In this document: positions 1 through 6,153 of the stretch, piece after piece
Layout of the letters: every line of letters begins with the position of its first letter
Position numbering within the stretch: position 1 is the stretch's first letter
Source of the DNA: an uncultured Clostridia bacterium
GTDB taxonomy: Bacteria; Bacillota; Clostridia; TANB77; CAG-508
Assembly (NCBI GenBank): GCA_947626705.1
Contig: CANQTJ010000040.1
Coordinates: 1 to 12,507, forward strand
Reading direction: 5' to 3'
DNA: 12,507 bases
The notes under the pieces: model-generated
Database searches by the model: none
What the model was told of the DNA's origin: nothing
Seen by the model: the letters and a program-made list of their open reading frames with translations, nothing else
Made by a program: the position numbers and the translations under genes

Positions 1-94
1 GTGACGTCACCCAAAAAGTGACGTCACCCAAAAAGTGACGTCACCCAAAAAGTGACGTCACCCAAAAAGTGACGTCACCCAAAAAGTGACGTCA
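1..94. repeat. 17-bp tandem repeat array built on a 10-bp palindrome
   Basis: Five exact copies of GTGACGTCACCCAAAAA run head to tail from base 1 to 85, followed by a partial sixth copy (GTGACGTCA, then diverging to TTTTGGCG). Each unit carries the perfect palindrome GTGACGTCAC and an A5 spacer. The unit length of 17 is not a multiple of three and stop codons recur, so it is not coding. The array starts at base 1 and probably continues beyond the window. Its GC content is far above the surroundings. It lies just upstream of the DGR accessory gene, so it could be a repeated operator, but there is no direct evidence for a bound protein. Confidence 0.9.
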
Positions 95-143
95 TTTTGG
101 CGTTTCTGAATAAAAATTTAGGAAATGAAAAGAGGAACAAAAA

Positions 144-575
144 ATGAGTTTTAGTTCAATGATAGAATTACTACAAAATAAAGACAAAGGAAAAATAATA
201 TTAATAAATTCTGGAGCATTTTATATAGCAAGAGGAAAAGACGCAGTATTATTACATAACATATTAAATTTAAAAGTAAATTGCATGGAAACAGAAATAT
301 GCAAAGTAGGATTTCCAATAAATTCAATAGAAAAATATACAAAACTAATAGAGAAAAAACACTATTCATATATAGTTTATAATTATGATAGTAAGTTATC
401 TAAATTAGAGATATTAAAAAAATTTAATGGTAAAAAATTAAATAACATTAAAGAAGATAAATTAAATTGTTATATTTGTTCAAATACTATAAAAATATAT
501 AAAAAAGCTGACAAATACATACAAGCAGTAGCCAATTTATATGAAGAAGAACAAAAAATAAATAAAGAAAAATAA
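144..575 (+). CDS. DGR-associated MutS-domain-I-like accessory protein (MSL)
   Basis: This 143-residue protein resembles only the N-terminal mismatch-recognition domain (domain I) of MutS. Visible hallmarks are the segment SGAFYIARGKDA near residues 23-34, which aligns by eye with the GDFYEfFgeDA motif of MutS, and VGFPINSIEKYTKLIEKKHY near 55-74, matching the aGVPyhsl..Y..kLi..GY stretch. The clamp and ATPase domains are absent and the length suits a stand-alone domain. MutS-like (MSL) genes are a known accessory class in DGR surveys; their role is not established. The ATG has an AGAGGA ribosome site about 8 bases upstream. It lies 12 bases upstream of avd, consistent with an operon. Assignment rests on motif recognition and neighbourhood. 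Confidence 0.75.
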   Translation: MSFSSMIELLQNKDKGKIILINSGAFYIARGKDAVLLHNILNLKVNCMETEICKVGFPINSIEKYTKLIEKKHYSYIVYNYDSKLSKLEILKKFNGKKLNNIKEDKLNCYICSNTIKIYKKADKYIQAVANLYEEEQKINKEK

Positions 576-587
576 TAAGGAGAAAAA

Positions 588-950
588 ATGAAAAAAGAAA
601 ATAAATTAGAATTAATACCAAAATCAGAAAAATATATAGAATATATGCTACAAATAATATTAAAATTACCAAGAATAGAAAAATTTAATATAGGAAATGA
701 ATATAAAATAAGTATGTATAAAATGTTAAAATATATAATGTATTTAAATAAAATAGAACAAAAAGAAATTATAAATATATTAAATAAAATAGATGCAGAA
801 TTAAATATACAAAGAATATATTTAAGAATAATGAAAAAAAATAAATGGATAGATGAAAGAAAATTTAAAATAGCAATAGAACAAATATATGAAATAGGAA
901 AAATATTAGGAGGACTAATAAAATACTATGCCAAAAACACTAAGAAATAA
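588..950 (+). CDS. avd: DGR accessory variability determinant, four-helix-bundle Avd
   Basis: This 120-residue, Lys/Ile-rich, all-helical protein matches the bacterial Avd family. Recognisable family segments are PKSEKYIEYMLQIILKLPR near 12-30, EKFNIGNEYKISMYKML near 31-47 and QRIYLRIMKKNKWI near 74-87. Avd forms a basic pentameric barrel of four-helix bundles that binds the RT and template RNA and is needed for mutagenic cDNA synthesis. A clear AAGGAG ribosome site sits 5 bases before the ATG. Its last 23 bases overlap the RT start, so the two are probably translationally coupled. It could be confused with general four-helix 23S-insert proteins, but the adjacent DGR RT settles the call. Confidence 0.92.
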   Translation: MKKENKLELIPKSEKYIEYMLQIILKLPRIEKFNIGNEYKISMYKMLKYIMYLNKIEQKEIINILNKIDAELNIQRIYLRIMKKNKWIDERKFKIAIEQIYEIGKILGGLIKYYAKNTKK

Positions 951-1938
951 ATTCGATATAAACTTAACATACGAAAAATTAATGGAAGCACATATAAAAT
1001 CAAGAAAAGGAAAAGGATATAGAAAAGAAATAATAGAATTTAATTTAAAACAAGAAGATTACATTATATGGTTATTAGAACAATTAAAAACACAAAAATA
1101 TAAACATGGGGGATATACAACATTTTATGTAACAGAACCTAAAGTAAGAAAAATAGAAAAATCTAGATATTTAGATAGAATAGTACATAGATGGTTAGTA
1201 GACAATTTTTTAGAACCATTATTTGTACCGCAATTTATAAATACATCTTACGCCTGTTTAAAAAATAAAGGAATGCACAATGCTTGTTTATATGTTCAAA
1301 AAGTTATGAAACATTGTAAAATAATATGGAAAGAATATTACATATTAAAAATGGATGTAGCAAAATATTTTGATAATATAGATAAACAAATACTAATTAA
1401 TATAATAAAAAGAAAAATAAAAGATGAAAAAGTATTATGGCTAATAAATGAAATTTTATATGCCCAAAAACGTCCTAAAGGACTTGAAATAGGAAACTAT
1501 ACATCACAAATGTTTGCTAACATATATTTAAATGAAATAGACCAATATATAAAAAATAAATTACATATAAAATATTATTGTAGATACTTAGATGATAGTA
1601 TAATAATTGTAGAAACTAAAAAAGAAGCAAAAGATGCACTACGAAAAATAAAAAAATTTTTAAAACAAAATTTAAAATTAGAATTAAATAAAAAAACACA
1701 AATTTTTAAAAACAAACAAGGAGTTAATTTTTGTGGATATAAAATAAATGAATATAGAATAAAAATAAGAGATAAAGGAAAAAGAAAACTTAAGAAAAAA
1801 GTAAAAAAATTAGAAAACCAAATAAAAAATGGAAAAATAACAAGCAAAGAAGCACATAAATATTTAGTAGGACATATAGGATATATAAAATATGCAAATA
1901 CCAAAAATTTAGAAAATAAATTATTTTACACTTATTAA
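928..1938 (+). CDS. DGR reverse transcriptase
   Basis: This 336-residue RT makes error-prone cDNA from the TR RNA. Motif A is YILKMDVAKYF with catalytic Asp143. Motif C is YLDD at 220-223, giving Asp222/223. The DGR hallmark in motif 4 is IGNYTSQ at 188-194, where group II intron and retroviral RTs carry a different sequence. NFCGYKI at about 267-273 is the motif 6/7 region. No maturase X, DNA-binding or HNH domain follows, and the length fits DGR RTs (about 300-400). The start overlaps avd by 23 bases. The nearest AGGAGG is 14 bases upstream, an unusually long spacing that suggests coupling to avd translation. The N-terminus MPKT.RN agrees with the family. The template repeat follows the stop codon directly. 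Confidence 0.95.
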   Translation: MPKTLRNKFDINLTYEKLMEAHIKSRKGKGYRKEIIEFNLKQEDYIIWLLEQLKTQKYKHGGYTTFYVTEPKVRKIEKSRYLDRIVHRWLVDNFLEPLFVPQFINTSYACLKNKGMHNACLYVQKVMKHCKIIWKEYYILKMDVAKYFDNIDKQILINIIKRKIKDEKVLWLINEILYAQKRPKGLEIGNYTSQMFANIYLNEIDQYIKNKLHIKYYCRYLDDSIIIVETKKEAKDALRKIKKFLKQNLKLELNKKTQIFKNKQGVNFCGYKINEYRIKIRDKGKRKLKKKVKKLENQIKNGKITSKEAHKYLVGHIGYIKYANTKNLENKLFYTY

Positions 1939-1963
1939 AATAATTTATATAAATTAGGGATAA

Positions 1964-2101
1964 ATCGAAACCTATACCAATTCGAGCAATCCATGTACTA
2001 ACAGGGGAGGCAATTACAACAACAGCAACAATTACACTAGCAACCGCAACAACAATAGCACTACTAACAGCAACAACAACATCGGATTCCGCCCACTCTA
2101 A
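1964..2101 (+). other. DGR template repeat (TR), adenine-rich, with IMH-like 3' end
   Basis: This non-coding segment after the RT reads in one frame as the C-terminus of a DGR target. The frame opens after TAA at 1961. It runs through CTNRGGNYNNS (codons about 1994-2026) into an Asn-rich stretch, then IGFRPL and a stop at 2099-2101. Of the 23 codons from 2012 to 2080, 13 are AAC or AAT, and 35 of the 69 bases are adenine, the only bases the RT mutates. The adenine-poor end GGATTCCGCCCACTC (2084-2098) is the expected initiation-of-mutagenic-homology region. RGGNY...GFRP is the signature of formylglycine-generating-enzyme/C-type-lectin-fold variable domains. The 5' boundary is approximate because no VR is available for alignment. 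Confidence 0.88.
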
Positions 2102-2319
2102 TATTTTTCTAGATTATATATTTTAAGGAATATATACAATGAGTATTAGATATTAAAGAGATTTATTCCTTCCTAATTAATATTTAGAATATATTAAAAA
2201 AGGTAAAAATGTATCAGTATAAATTATGCTAGTAAAATTATTGAATGTATAAATTATACGAAAAGCGGAATTATAAAAAATTTATAGTTCCGTTTAATAA
2301 TATTTTTAAGGAGAAAAAA
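2102..2319 (+). other. Non-coding stretch after the TR with two inverted repeats
   Basis: No gene is visible between the TR and the next ribosome site. AAGGAATA (2125-2132) and TATTCCTT (2164-2171) form an 8-bp stem with a 31-base loop. A much stronger 15-bp stem with two G-U pairs and an AAA loop is formed by 2263-2277 and 2281-2295. It has no U-tract immediately after, so it is not a typical terminator. It ends 12 bases before the ribosome site of the SSB-like gene. It may close the TR RNA or structure the leader of the downstream gene. Confidence 0.5.
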
Positions 2320-2571
2320 ATGAATATAGTTTTTATACAAGGAAAAGTAATAGAAGATGTAAAATTCAAATTTATAATTCATAGCAAAGATTTATCAATT
2401 GCAATATTAAAAGTAAAATTATTAAATAAATCAGAAATAATAGTAAAAGCATATAATGAATTTGCAGATTTTTGCTATAAAGAATTAAATAAAGAAGATA
2501 TTATTTTTTTAGAAGGATATTTAAATTCAAAAATGGAAGTAATAATAAAAACAATAAAAAAAGAAGTATAA
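2320..2571 (+). CDS. Small OB-fold protein, single-stranded-DNA-binding-protein-like
   Basis: This protein of 83 residues starts at the ATG at 2320, which has AAGGAG 6 bases upstream. An in-frame ATG at 2245 has no ribosome site and runs through the 2263-2295 hairpin, so it is less likely. The pattern MNIVFIQGKV, a second strand with SIAILKVKLLN, then EIIVKAYNEFADFCY and EDIIFLEGYLNSKMEV, follows the N-terminal OB-fold of SSB-type proteins (V.GrV...; ...i.v.afg..A......l.kGd.v.veG.l...). It lacks the acidic C-terminal tail and most of the length of a housekeeping SSB, so it is probably a minimal or mobile-element variant. Whether it takes part in DGR function is unknown. The call rests on pattern only. 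Confidence 0.55.
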   Translation: MNIVFIQGKVIEDVKFKFIIHSKDLSIAILKVKLLNKSEIIVKAYNEFADFCYKELNKEDIIFLEGYLNSKMEVIIKTIKKEV

Positions 2572-2603
2572 TAAAGCAAAAAAATAAAAAATAAAGAAAA
2601 ATA

Positions 2604-2633
2604 GTAAATATTTACATTATGATAAAATTGACA
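2604..2633 (+). promoter_or_regulatory. Possible promoter region with palindrome and TTGACA box
   Basis: The 12-bp palindrome GTAAATATTTAC (2604-2615) precedes a consensus -35 box TTGACA (2628-2633). The -10 position (2651-2656, AAAAAT) is poor, so the promoter is only tentative. It would serve the small gene starting at 2707. Confidence 0.3.
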
Positions 2634-2706
2634 AAAATATTAAAATAAATAAAAATAAATACATATATAAAAATATAAATTTTTAAAAAAGAAAGTGGGA
2701 AAAATT

Positions 2707-2961
2707 ATGTTAGAAAAAATATATAATATAAATTATGAAGAATTAGATAAAATAATAAATAAAAAAATTAGAGAAAATAAAAATAAATTAAATAAAATAA
2801 AAATTGAAGAAATAAAACAAGAAAATAAAGAACAAGAAAATTTAATAAAAAAAATTGAAGAATATAATAACATAAAAAATAGTATTATAATGAAAGAAAT
2901 GTATATACAAGGTTTTAAAGATGGAATTAATCTAATAATAGATTGTAAAACTTATAATTAA
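2707..2961 (+). CDS. Small coiled-coil protein of unknown function
   Basis: This 84-residue, highly charged Lys/Glu/Asn-rich protein is almost certainly all helical, with a coiled coil over about residues 20-60. It ends in EMYIQGFKDGINLII, which resembles the conserved (Y/F)..GF..G..L/I tail of small clostridial phage-type proteins (DUF6809-like); that resemblance is my impression, not a search result. The ATG at 2707 has a weak GTGGG ribosome site 7 bases upstream; an in-frame GTG at 2695 lies inside that ribosome site and is less likely. It follows the SSB-like gene after a 135-base gap. No function is assigned. Confidence 0.55.
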   Translation: MLEKIYNINYEELDKIINKKIRENKNKLNKIKIEEIKQENKEQENLIKKIEEYNNIKNSIIMKEMYIQGFKDGINLIIDCKTYN

Positions 2962-2980
2962 AAAGTTCATATTTCCCTAA

Positions 2981-3006
2981 GTTTTTTGCCAATTTTTATG
3001 AAAATT
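2981..3006. repeat. 26-bp direct repeat, copy 1
   Basis: The 26 bases here, beginning GTTTTTTGCCAATTTTTATG, recur exactly at 3498-3523 in the same orientation. The flanks differ. This copy sits just after the small coiled-coil gene. Confidence 0.9.
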
Positions 3007-3135
3007 GTGTGACTAATTCAAAATAATATGCTAGTATTGAATTACAAAATAAATGGTTTTAAAAATCTTATATTTCAACATTTAAAATTTATTATTAGTA
3101 AACTGTAACCTTTTTTAATTTTTTTGCTTCTAAAT

Positions 3136-3164
3136 TTGACAATTATTAAATAATATGTTATTAT
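3136..3164 (+). promoter_or_regulatory. Promoter for the short + strand RNA
   Basis: A -35 TTGACA (3136-3141), a 17-base spacer and a -10 TATTAT (3159-3164) make a near-perfect vegetative promoter. No ORF with a ribosome site follows before the terminator at 3212-3244, so it most likely drives a small RNA starting near 3171. Confidence 0.65.
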
Positions 3165-3170
3165 TTAAAT

Positions 3171-3244
3171 ACAAAATAAAGTGTTTGTCGTGATCTGTCA
3201 ACACTGAATGCATGTGTGTATTGCAACTACACACATATTTTTTT
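3171..3244 (+). ncRNA. Candidate small RNA of about 75 nt
   Basis: It is bounded by a strong promoter ending at 3164 and an intrinsic terminator at 3212-3244. The first hairpin pairs GTGTT (3181-3185) with AACAC (3200-3204). The terminator hairpin is a 9-bp perfect stem with loop UUGCAAC and a U7 tract. No credible ORF with a ribosome site lies inside. The 5' end is inferred from promoter spacing. I do not recognise a known family. Confidence 0.5.
3212..3244 (+). terminator. Intrinsic terminator of the + strand small RNA
   Basis: The perfect 9-bp stem ATGTGTGTA (3212-3220) / TACACACAT (3228-3236) has loop TTGCAAC and is followed by T7 (3238-3244). It faces the oppositely oriented terminator at 3248-3280 with only three bases between the two U-tracts. 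Confidence 0.85.
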
Positions 3245-3247
3245 CCT

Positions 3248-3280
3248 AAAAAAACAGAGTAGACTGCAACTATCTACCCT
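3248..3280 (-). terminator. Intrinsic terminator of the minus-strand RNA
   Basis: On the minus strand AGGGTAGA (3280-3273) pairs with TCTACTCT (3263-3256), 8 bp with one G-U pair. The loop is UAGUUGCAG, and U7 (3254-3248) follows after a single G. The loop is complementary to the loop of the facing + strand terminator. Confidence 0.8.
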
Positions 3281-3442
3281 GCCGACTATGTATTGCTACA
3301 ATTAGTCTATGTTTGATTGGCCATCTTGCTTTTGTTTCACTTGGTGAAGTTCTAATTGTAGTTGTGTATTTTTGTCTTTCTCTAACATCAACAAATCCAC
3401 TAAGCGAAGAATTGCATCGTGAACTGGAGATACGATATAAAT
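3248..3442 (-). ncRNA. Candidate structured RNA of about 195 nt, family not identified
   Basis: A minus-strand promoter (TTGATA at 3477-3472, 17-base spacer, TATTAT at 3454-3449) and the terminator ending at 3248 delimit it. The GC content is clearly above the surrounding intergenic DNA. Internal structure includes GACUA/UAGUC enclosing UGUA-GCAA-UACA (a GNRA tetraloop; about 3312-3289), and an alternative 10-bp pairing of CUACAAUUAG with CUAAUUGUAG. UAUCUCC near the 5' end can pair with GGGUAGAUA in the 5' arm of the terminator. A 62-codon reading frame covers part of it but looks accidental. The length fits a 6S-type RNA, but I could not confirm the 6S fold. No gene follows downstream on this strand, so a cis-riboswitch role is unlikely. 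Confidence 0.55.
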
Positions 3443-3448
3443 ATTGAA

Positions 3449-3477
3449 ATAATAGCATCTTTTATATAATTTATCAA
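3449..3477 (-). promoter_or_regulatory. Promoter for the minus-strand structured RNA
   Basis: On the minus strand the -35 is TTGATA (3477-3472), followed by a 17-base spacer and the -10 TATTAT (3454-3449). Transcription would start near 3442 and run away from gyrA. Confidence 0.6.
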
Positions 3478-3497
3478 TAAAACCATTATCTAGTAGC

Positions 3498-3523
3498 GTT
3501 TTTTGCCAATTTTTATGAAAATT
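3498..3523. repeat. 26-bp direct repeat, copy 2, abutting the gyrA promoter
   Basis: This is an exact copy of 2981-3006. It ends two bases before the gyrA -35 box. The 491 bases between the copies hold both RNA candidates, so the pair may mark a duplication or an insertion boundary. Confidence 0.9.
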
Positions 3524-3525
3524 AC

Positions 3526-3554
3526 TTGCAAATTTTATTATGGTTTAGTATAAT
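3526..3554 (+). promoter_or_regulatory. gyrA promoter
   Basis: TTGCAA (3526-3531), a 17-base spacer and TATAAT (3549-3554) form a good vegetative promoter about 70 bases before the gyrA start codon. Confidence 0.75.
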
Positions 3555-3562
3555 AAATAAGA

Positions 3563-3589
3563 AAATTGCATATTAAAAATATGCAATTT
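3563..3589 (+). promoter_or_regulatory. Leader hairpin of gyrA
   Basis: AAATTGCATATT (3563-3574) and AATATGCAATTT (3578-3589) form a perfect 12-bp stem with an AAA loop in the gyrA 5' untranslated region, starting within a few bases of the predicted transcription start. No U-tract follows, so it may stabilise the message or serve as an operator. Confidence 0.55.
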
Positions 3590-3624
3590 ATTATACTTGA
3601 AAAACTATGAAAAGAGGGAAAACA

Positions 3625-6081
3625 ATGGAAGAAACACCAGAAAGAAGAGATGGAAAAATAATAGAAAGAGATATAGAAAAAGAAATGAGGACAGCATACA
3701 TAGATTATGCAATGAGTGTTATTGTATCTCGTGCACTTCCAGATGCTAGAGATGGTTTAAAACCAGTACATAGAAGGATTTTATATTCTATGCACGAAGA
3801 TGGAATTACATCAGACAAAGCATATCGTAAATGTGCTAATACTGTTGGTTCTGTTTTAGGACGTTATCACCCACACGGAGATAGTTCTGTATATGATGCT
3901 ATGGTAAGATTAGCACAAGACTTTACAATGAGATACCCATTAGTAGATGGTCACGGTAATTTTGGTTCAGTAGATGGCGATAGTCCAGCGGCTATGAGGT
4001 ATACAGAAGCAAGAATGTCTAAAATTTCTGAGCAAATGCTTACGGATATTGAAAAAAATACAGTTGATTTTATGCCAAATTATGATGATAGATTACAAGA
4101 GCCTACAGTTTTACCAGCTAGAATACCTGCATTATTAGTAAATGGTTCTTCAGGTATAGCCGTAGGTATGGCAACAAATATACCACCACATAACTTATCT
4201 GAAGTAATAGATGGAATTATTAAAGTTATAGATAATCCAGAAGTAACAATTGAAGAATTAATGGAAATTATTAAAGGACCAGACTTTCCAACAGGTGCTA
4301 CAATTTTAGGTAAAGAAGGAATTAAAGAAGCCTATATGACTGGTAGAGGAAAAATAACAATGAGAGCAGAGGCAGAAATTGAAGAAATGAGCGGAAATAG
4401 ACAAAGAATAATAGTAACTTCATTACCATATCAAGTAAATAAAGCAAAACTTGTAATGACAATTGCCGATTTATCAAAGGAAAAAAGAATTGAAGGAATT
4501 GCAGAAGTTAGAGATGAATCAGACAGAAAAGAAAAAACAAGAGTTGTTATTGAATTAAAAAGAGATGCAAGACCACAAGTTATATTAAATCAATTATATA
4601 AACACACTCAAATGCAAGAAACATTTGGTGCTATCATATTAGCTTTAGTAGATGGAGAACCAAAAATTTTAAATTTAAGAGAATGTTTAGATTGTTTTAT
4701 AAATCATAGAAAAGAAGTAATACTAAGAAGGTCAAAATTTGAATTAGATAAAGCTTTAGCAAGAGCACATATTTTAGAAGGTTTAAAAATAGCTTTAGAT
4801 AATATAGACGAAGTAATTAATATTATACGTTCTTCTTACGATAATCCAAAAGAAAGATTAATAGAAAGATTTGGATTATCTGATATACAAGCTCAGGCTA
4901 TTCTAGATATGAGATTAAAAACACTATCTGGATTGCAAAGAGAAAAAATAGAAGAAGAATATAATGAATTAATGAAATTAATTGCATATTTAAAAGAAGT
5001 ATTATCAAGTGATACATTAGTATATGACATAATAAAACAAGAATTATTAGAAATAAAAGAAAAATATGGAGATGACAGATTAACTAAAATTTTACCTGCA
5101 GTAGGAGAATTTGTTGAAGAAGACTTAATAAAAGAAGAACAAACAGTTATCACACTAACACATTTTGGTTATATAAAAAGAATGCCAATAGATACATATA
5201 AGAGCCAAAGAAGAGGTGGAAAGGGCATTACAGCAACTGCAACAAGAGAAGAAGATTTTGTAAAACAAATATTTACAGCATCTACACATGACACAATTTT
5301 ATTCTTCACAAATAAAGGAAAATTATATAGATTAAGAGGATTTGAGGTTCCAGAAGCAGGAAGAACAGCTAAAGGAACAGCAATTGTTAATTTATTAAAT
5401 TTAGATGCAGGAGAAAAAATATCAGCAGTTATTCCAATTCAAAACTTTGCAGAAGGAAAATATCTATTAATGGCAACAAAAAATGGATTAATTAAAAAGA
5501 CTGCATTATTAGAATATAATTCTGCAAGAAAAAACGGATTACAAGGTATTACTTTAAAAGAAGATGATGAGCTTATAACTGTAAGACTTACAGACGGAGA
5601 AGATAATGTAGTACTTATAACTCGTGAAGGTATGTGTATAACATTTGATGAAAAAGATGTAAGACCAATAGGAAGAGTATCACAAGGCGTTATAGGTATA
5701 AGACTAGATGATAATGATGAAGTAATAGGAATGGAATCAATAATTGCTGGAGGAAAAGCGACACTTCTTGCTATAACTGAAAATGGATTTGGTAAAAGAA
5801 CAGAATTAGATGAATATAGAGTACAAATAAGAGGTGGAAAAGGAGTTATTACTTATAAGATAACACCAAAAACAGGAAAATTAGTTGGAGCAAGAATTGC
5901 AACAGAAGACGATGATGTAATGCTAATTACAGACACAGGAACTATTATAAGACTTGAAGTTAAAGACATTAGTGTTCTTGGAAGATCTACACAAGGTGTA
6001 ACCTTAATGAGAACATCAGATGGTGGAAAAGTTGTAAGTATAGAAACAATAACACCAGAAATACAGGAAGTAGATGAATAA
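3625..6081 (+). CDS. gyrA: DNA gyrase subunit A
   Basis: GyrA is the DNA-cutting and rejoining subunit of the A2B2 gyrase that introduces negative supercoils. The start at 3625 (818 residues) has AGAGGG 6 bases upstream; the in-frame ATG at 3607 (824 residues) has none. The N-terminal winged-helix/tower domain carries the catalytic Tyr126 in AMRYTEAR. In the quinolone-resistance region HPHGDSSVYD, Ser87 and Asp91 are the susceptible-type residues. The coiled-coil domain is followed by the six-bladed beta-pinwheel. The GyrA box QRRGGKG (528-534) separates it from ParC, which lacks or degrades this motif. gyrB is not adjacent. The gene has its own promoter and converges on dnaI. Its codon use is more balanced than that of the DGR genes upstream. 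Confidence 0.97.
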   Translation: MEETPERRDGKIIERDIEKEMRTAYIDYAMSVIVSRALPDARDGLKPVHRRILYSMHEDGITSDKAYRKCANTVGSVLGRYHPHGDSSVYDAMVRLAQDFTMRYPLVDGHGNFGSVDGDSPAAMRYTEARMSKISEQMLTDIEKNTVDFMPNYDDRLQEPTVLPARIPALLVNGSSGIAVGMATNIPPHNLSEVIDGIIKVIDNPEVTIEELMEIIKGPDFPTGATILGKEGIKEAYMTGRGKITMRAEAEIEEMSGNRQRIIVTSLPYQVNKAKLVMTIADLSKEKRIEGIAEVRDESDRKEKTRVVIELKRDARPQVILNQLYKHTQMQETFGAIILALVDGEPKILNLRECLDCFINHRKEVILRRSKFELDKALARAHILEGLKIALDNIDEVINIIRSSYDNPKERLIERFGLSDIQAQAILDMRLKTLSGLQREKIEEEYNELMKLIAYLKEVLSSDTLVYDIIKQELLEIKEKYGDDRLTKILPAVGEFVEEDLIKEEQTVITLTHFGYIKRMPIDTYKSQRRGGKGITATATREEDFVKQIFTASTHDTILFFTNKGKLYRLRGFEVPEAGRTAKGTAIVNLLNLDAGEKISAVIPIQNFAEGKYLLMATKNGLIKKTALLEYNSARKNGLQGITLKEDDELITVRLTDGEDNVVLITREGMCITFDEKDVRPIGRVSQGVIGIRLDDNDEVIGMESIIAGGKATLLAITENGFGKRTELDEYRVQIRGGKGVITYKITPKTGKLVGARIATEDDDVMLITDTGTIIRLEVKDISVLGRSTQGVTLMRTSDGGKVVSIETITPEIQEVDE

Positions 6082-6106
6082 AAAAATATAATATATAAAA
6101 ATAAAT

Positions 6107-6153
6107 AAAAAAGGAAAAATTCAAAAATTAAATTATTGAATTTTTCCTTTTTT
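6107..6153. terminator. Bidirectional terminator between gyrA and dnaI
   Basis: An 18-bp perfect inverted repeat (6107-6124 and 6136-6153) with an 11-base loop begins with A6 and ends with T6, so it terminates both strands. The dnaI stop codon lies in the loop and its last codons form one arm, so the terminator is partly coding. Confidence 0.88.

Larger units (their letters stand above)
144..2101 (+). mobile_element. Diversity-generating retroelement cassette (MSL, avd, RT, TR); target gene not in window
   Basis: Four DGR parts lie together on one strand: a MutS-like accessory gene, avd, a DGR-type reverse transcriptase overlapping avd, and an adenine-rich template repeat starting about 25 bases after the RT stop. 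In known DGRs the RT and Avd copy the TR RNA with adenine-specific errors, and the cDNA replaces a variable repeat at the 3' end of a target gene. No second copy of the TR 3' end (GGATTCCGCCCACTC) is seen on either strand. The target is therefore either upstream of base 1 or elsewhere in the genome. Confidence 0.9.

Noticed and set aside
1..94. CRISPR array
   Set aside because: Units are contiguous identical 17-mers without variable spacers, and there are no cas genes.
1575..1904. 109-codon minus-strand frame inside the RT gene
   Set aside because: It is a Phe/Ile/Leu-rich antisense shadow of Lys/Asn-rich coding sequence; the same applies to 151-369 and 487-672.
928..1938. Group II intron maturase or retron RT
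   Set aside because: IGNYTSQ motif 4, no maturase X or HNH domain, adjacent avd and an adenine-rich TR identify a DGR RT. No intron domain V/VI or msr/msd-like structure was seen.
3248..3442. 6S RNA (ssrS)
   Set aside because: Length and setting fit, but I could not build the long rod with a central bubble from the sequence by eye, so the name is withheld.
3270..3458. 62-codon minus-strand frame with unusual Arg/Ser-rich composition
   Set aside because: It has no ribosome site, its composition is unlike any gene here, its frame covers the hairpins of a promoter- and terminator-bounded RNA, and it resembles no protein I know.
4893..5153. 86-codon minus-strand frame inside gyrA
   Set aside because: It is an antisense shadow of a well-conserved gyrA region.
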